From assembly GCF_900078335.1 (NCBI RefSeq), contig NZ_FKBR01000033.1, positions 186,195 to 250,194 on the forward strand: DNA of 64,000 nucleotides. The letters are read 5' to 3'. This stretch comes from Bordetella trematum (GTDB taxonomy: Bacteria > Pseudomonadota > Gammaproteobacteria > Burkholderiales > Burkholderiaceae_B). A model generated the notes under the pieces. It ran no database searches, was not told where the DNA came from, and saw only the letters and a list, made by a program, of their open reading frames with translations. Position 1 is the stretch's first letter; each line of letters starts with the position of its first letter. Of this stretch, positions 61,667 to 64,000 are shown in pieces. The position numbers and the translations under genes are program-made.

Positions 61667-61741
61667 GGGCGGTTAGCTCAGTGGTAGAGCACTGCCTTCA
61701 CACGGCAGGGGTCACTGGTTCGAACCCAGTACCGCCCACCA
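61667..61741 (+). tRNA. tRNA-Val (anticodon CAC)
   Basis: A full cloverleaf can be drawn. The acceptor arms are GGGCGGT and ACCGCCC, the D arm is GCTC...GAGC, and the anticodon stem is CTGCC/GGCAG with loop TTCACAC, giving anticodon CAC (reads GUG, valine). The T loop is GGTTCGAACCC-like, and the encoded 3' end is ACCA. There is no integrase or repeat of its 3' end nearby. Confidence 0.96.
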
Positions 61742-61755
61742 AGAACCCCAAAGAG

Positions 61756-61792
61756 AAAACCCGCCGCATTCCGTGCAGCGGGTTTTTTGTTT
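61756..61792 (+). terminator. tRNA terminator
   Basis: AAAACCCGC pairs with GCGGGTTTT around a 13-nt loop, followed by a T-rich tract. It lies 15 bp after the tRNA. Confidence 0.8.
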
Positions 61793-61866
61793 TTGCGCGC
61801 CTGCGGCGCTGCGGGAGGCCTGTCGCGTGTCCTCGTCCCGATTCTTCCTGACTGCCGGTGGCCGCC

Positions 61867-62325
61867 ATGCACATCTGGGTTGATGCCGACGCCTGTCCGG
61901 CCGTCATCAAAGAGATCCTGTTCCGGGCGGCACAGCGCTGGCAGCATCCCCTGACGCTGGTGGCGAATCAGATGCTGCGCACGCCGCCCTCGCCTTTATT
62001 GCGGGCGGTGCAGGTGCCAAGAGGCTTCGATGTCGCCGACGACTATATCGTCCGCCATCTGGTGGCTGGCGACCTGGTGATCACCGGTGATATCCCCCTG
62101 GCTGCCGAGGCGCTGGAAAAGGCCGCCCTGGTGCTCAGCCCGCGTGGCGAGCGCTATCTGGCCGACACGATCCGCGAGCGTCTGGCCCTGCGCGACATGA
62201 TGGAAGAGCTGCGGGCCACGGGCGTGGACACGGGCGGCCCGTCTGCCCTGAGCCAGGCGGATCGGCGTGCGTTCGCCAGCGCCCTGGATCGGCTGATGCT
62301 GGATGTTGCCCGTTTGCGCCCCTGA
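61867..62325 (+). CDS. YaiI/YqxD-family protein (DUF188)
   Basis: A 152-aa protein with the family start [18 protein letters not shown] and the later [16 protein letters not shown], resembling PIN-like nuclease folds with clustered acidic residues. It is widespread and uncharacterised. ATG 61867 matches family N termini; an in-frame GTG 9 bp upstream would add three residues. Confidence 0.9.
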   Translation: MHIWVDADACPAVIKEILFRAAQRWQHPLTLVANQMLRTPPSPLLRAVQVPRGFDVADDYIVRHLVAGDLVITGDIPLAAEALEKAALVLSPRGERYLADTIRERLALRDMMEELRATGVDTGGPSALSQADRRAFASALDRLMLDVARLRP

Positions 62326-62626
62326 TGACCGATGATCGCGTCTATCTGAGCGGAAAGATAAAGATAAGTCTTGTTTTCAGTGTAGTGGCTTGACGTGGCG
62401 CAACGCAGTGTTGCTTCGGGGCCTCTGTTGCGTCCCCGCCTATCTGGTTACCATGGCATCATCTTGCTGATGCAGGCGCGGGGAGTGCCTGCGCCAGCGT
62501 GCGGCCAGCAGGCGCCGGGGTGTCAGCCCACGGCGCTGGGCGCGTTGCGTAGTTGAAGTCGTGCGGGCGGAATCCGGGGCAAGGTGGCGGCCGGAAGCGA
62601 CCGCCTTCCGTCTGGAGGACGATAAG
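62326..62626. other. 301-bp gap before the small membrane protein gene
   Basis: No gene is seen. The first 80 bp are relatively AT-rich (AGATAAAGATAAGTC and following) and may carry a promoter for the small gene. I see no clear terminator or repeat. Confidence 0.35.
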
Positions 62627-62803
62627 ATGCACCCTAGCACCAACACCATGATCGTGATTATCTGCATCGCGGTTGCGCTGATGCTGGTCGGCTTTGGATT
62701 GCGTGACCGCAATCTGGGCCTGGGATTGATGGGCCTGGGCTTGATCGTGGCGGTGTTGACGATCGTCTACAAGGCCTACATCACCTTCAGTTCCTTTTAC
62801 TGA
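62627..62803 (+). CDS. Small two-helix membrane protein, function unknown
   Basis: A 58-aa protein. Two hydrophobic segments, about residues 7-22 (NTMIVIICIAVALMLV) and 29-50 (NLGLGLMGLGLIVAVLTIVYKA), are joined by a short basic turn (GLRDRN). GGAGGA precedes the start at a good distance, which supports translation. Its end overlaps the convergent acetyltransferase by 7 bp. I do not recognise the family. Confidence 0.6.
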   Translation: MHPSTNTMIVIICIAVALMLVGFGLRDRNLGLGLMGLGLIVAVLTIVYKAYITFSSFY

Positions 62804-63315
62804 CCGGAGCCGTCCAGCTCGCGCGTCATATAGCTTGCGCCAGGGCCGTATCCGGCCAGCTTGGCAACCAGTGCCGGTGTGTGCGGCACTGGCCGATAGC
62901 CCTGTTTTTCCCAGTATCCCACCGCGGGTGCCAGCGACACGAGGCTGGCGCGCGTCAGGCCCGCCTGGCCCGCGCTCAGGGCGCTGTCGCGCAGCATCAG
63001 GCTGGCCAGGCCCAGGCCCTGGGCCTGTGGCGAGACCGCACAATCGTGGACGAACCAGCTGTCGGCCTGTTGCGGCAGGCGCTCGAGGGGCTGGTTGAGT
63101 GCAGGCGGCAGATCGGCGCTCCAGGGGTAGGCGACCAGATAGCCCAACAGGCGCTCCTCCCGGATCGTCACCCGGCAGGTCCAGGCGGCGAGCGCCAGAC
63201 GGTTCAGGAAAAAAGCTTCTTCTTCGAGGATGTCGGCCGGATAGACCTGGGCCTGAAGCGCCAGCACGGCAGGCAGATCGCTGTCCGTCATGGGGCGGCA
63301 GAGGGTTTGCAGCAT
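62797..63315 (-). CDS. GNAT-family N-acetyltransferase
   Basis: About 172 aa from ATG 63315. The acetyl-CoA motif A is CAVSPQAQGLGLASLMLRDS (Q-x-x-G-L-G), followed by motif B-like LVSLAPAVGYWEKQGYRPV. The substrate is unknown. No start has a good ribosome-binding site; ATG 63348 and ATG 63291 are alternatives. Confidence 0.8.
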   Translation of the reverse strand: MLQTLCRPMTDSDLPAVLALQAQVYPADILEEEAFFLNRLALAAWTCRVTIREERLLGYLVAYPWSADLPPALNQPLERLPQQADSWFVHDCAVSPQAQGLGLASLMLRDSALSAGQAGLTRASLVSLAPAVGYWEKQGYRPVPHTPALVAKLAGYGPGASYMTRELDGSGQ

Positions 63316-63470
63316 GGTCGGATCAAGAGGTTTGGTACCGGTAATCATTGTAGTCGCCGGGCGTAAGGGCTGCTTTTGGCGGATTCGGGCATTGGTGAAG
63401 GCGGATTTGATAAAAATTTGACATTCGGGTTTGCATACTCGCAGCACATTCCACCCAGTGGGTCTGCAGC

Positions 63471-64000
63471 ATGCGATATGAATTCCGTTCTTCTTCCTTG
63501 CCCGCCGCCCTGGCCGGCACGCCGGCCAGCGCCGACATCGAGGCTGAAACCCGTCAGGCGTTCTTCGTCCCGGCGCTGGTCAGCTGTGTCGTGCCCTGCC
63601 TCAACGAGGCGGACAATCTCAGGTTGTTGTTGCCAGCGCTGCGCAATCGCCTGGAGGCCATGTGCGATCGCTGGGAAATCATCGTCGTCGATGACGGCAG
63701 TACGGACGATACCGCCGACCTCATGGCGCAATGGACGCTGGTCGACGGATTTCGCTATGTGCAGCTGGCGCGCAACTTCGGCAAGGAGGCGGCGCTGAGC
63801 GCAGGGCTGGAGGCTGCCGATGGCGAGGCGGTCATCTGCATGGATGCCGATCTGCAACATCCGCCTGCCCTGATCGAGGAGATGCTGCGCCGCTGGCGCG
63901 CCGGCGCCGAGATGGTTTACGCCGTGCGCCGCGATCGCCAGGACGAAGGGCGTTTCAAGCGCTTCGGAACCGCCTGCTTCTACCGTTTGATGTCCGGGGC
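63471..64000 (+). CDS. Glycosyltransferase family 2, DPM/GtrB type (cut by window edge)
   Basis: 176 residues are visible before the right edge. After a 35-residue N-terminal extension comes the GT-A domain: CVVPCLNEADNL, IIVVDDGSTDDT, QLARNFGKEAALSAGLEAADG and the metal-binding MDADLQHP. This is the dolichyl/undecaprenyl-phosphate sugar transferase type (GtrB, ArnC-like), which loads a sugar on a lipid carrier at the inner membrane. Later membrane helices would lie outside the window. Confidence 0.88.
   Translation, partial: MRYEFRSSSLPAALAGTPASADIEAETRQAFFVPALVSCVVPCLNEADNLRLLLPALRNRLEAMCDRWEIIVVDDGSTDDTADLMAQWTLVDGFRYVQLARNFGKEAALSAGLEAADGEAVICMDADLQHPPALIEEMLRRWRAGAEMVYAVRRDRQDEGRFKRFGTACFYRLMSG

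Noticed and set aside
61667-61741. tRNA-Val as an attachment site of a genomic island
   Set aside because: There is no integrase, no repeat of the tRNA 3' end, and both flanks are core-type genes.
1-64000. CRISPR arrays, defence systems, prophage or toxin-antitoxin genes
   Set aside because: I looked for regularly spaced repeats and for typical nuclease, integrase or toxin motifs and saw none.

Overview
The window is chromosomal DNA of a high-GC betaproteobacterium, most likely an Alcaligenaceae member close to Bordetella or Achromobacter. The reasons are three tripartite tricarboxylate (Bug-type) periplasmic receptors without their permeases, many LysR-controlled small-acid catabolic clusters, a NadQ-type regulator beside nadC, and the gloB / methyltransferase / rnhA / dnaQ neighbourhood. 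The species is an inference; there is no rRNA in the window. The DNA is densely coded, with 55 intact or edge-truncated protein genes, four gene remnants and one tRNA. I see no phage, IS, integrase or CRISPR.

Layout. 0-2.3 kb: a hydantoinase/oxoprolinase subunit (cut by the left edge) and a ThDP enzyme of the acetolactate-synthase type, transcribed leftward and divergent from a complete TRAP transporter (2.8-5.6 kb). 5.7-10 kb: an AEC-type permease, a benzoylformate-decarboxylase-like enzyme and an iron-type alcohol dehydrogenase. 10-15 kb: an HSL-type esterase, a Baeyer-Villiger-type monooxygenase and an MHS-family permease, divergent from an AraC-family activator; this looks like a ketone or aryl-ketone degradation operon. 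15.2-18.8 kb: a 1186-aa BTAD/NTPase/TPR regulator. 18.8-24 kb: an outer-membrane channel and a periplasmic alkyl sulfatase (divergent), then a MocR regulator divergent from an EamA exporter. 24-31 kb: a lipoprotein hydrolase, an exported 2H phosphoesterase, an orphan GH32 fructosidase and a large MscS-type channel.

31.2-32.6 kb is a decayed patch made only of gene tails: LysR, MlrC (M81 peptidase), RpiR and a class III aminotransferase. Each divergent pair has lost its shared promoter and both N-terminal halves; an intact BKACE gene follows. 33.5-42.3 kb holds two convergent catabolic operons. The right-pointing one carries a Bug receptor, an RraA-like aldolase and a DUF1932 dehydrogenase. 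The left-pointing one carries an enolase-superfamily dehydratase, an RraA-like aldolase, a carboxymuconolactone-decarboxylase-like protein, a Bug receptor and a third RraA-like protein. LysR genes flank both, and an identical 14-bp element lies in both promoter regions. This is the best candidate here for an undescribed pathway, probably dehydration then retro-aldol cleavage of a hydroxy or sugar acid.

42.4-46 kb: quinone-oxidoreductase-like MDR, FrnE-type DsbA, aspartoacylase-like hydrolase, universal stress protein and cupin. 46.2-51.3 kb is an NAD-related stretch: nudC, a pseudo-receiver winged-helix regulator, a NadQ-like regulator, nadC behind a palindromic operator, and a Bug receptor that may bind a pyridine carboxylate. 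51.4-64 kb is core genome: a DUF533 protein, fabI, mltD, gloB, a methyltransferase, rnhA, an RND efflux pair, dnaQ, tRNA-Val(CAC), a YaiI-family gene, a small membrane protein, a GNAT acetyltransferase and the start of a dolichol-phosphate-mannose-type glycosyltransferase that runs off the right edge.
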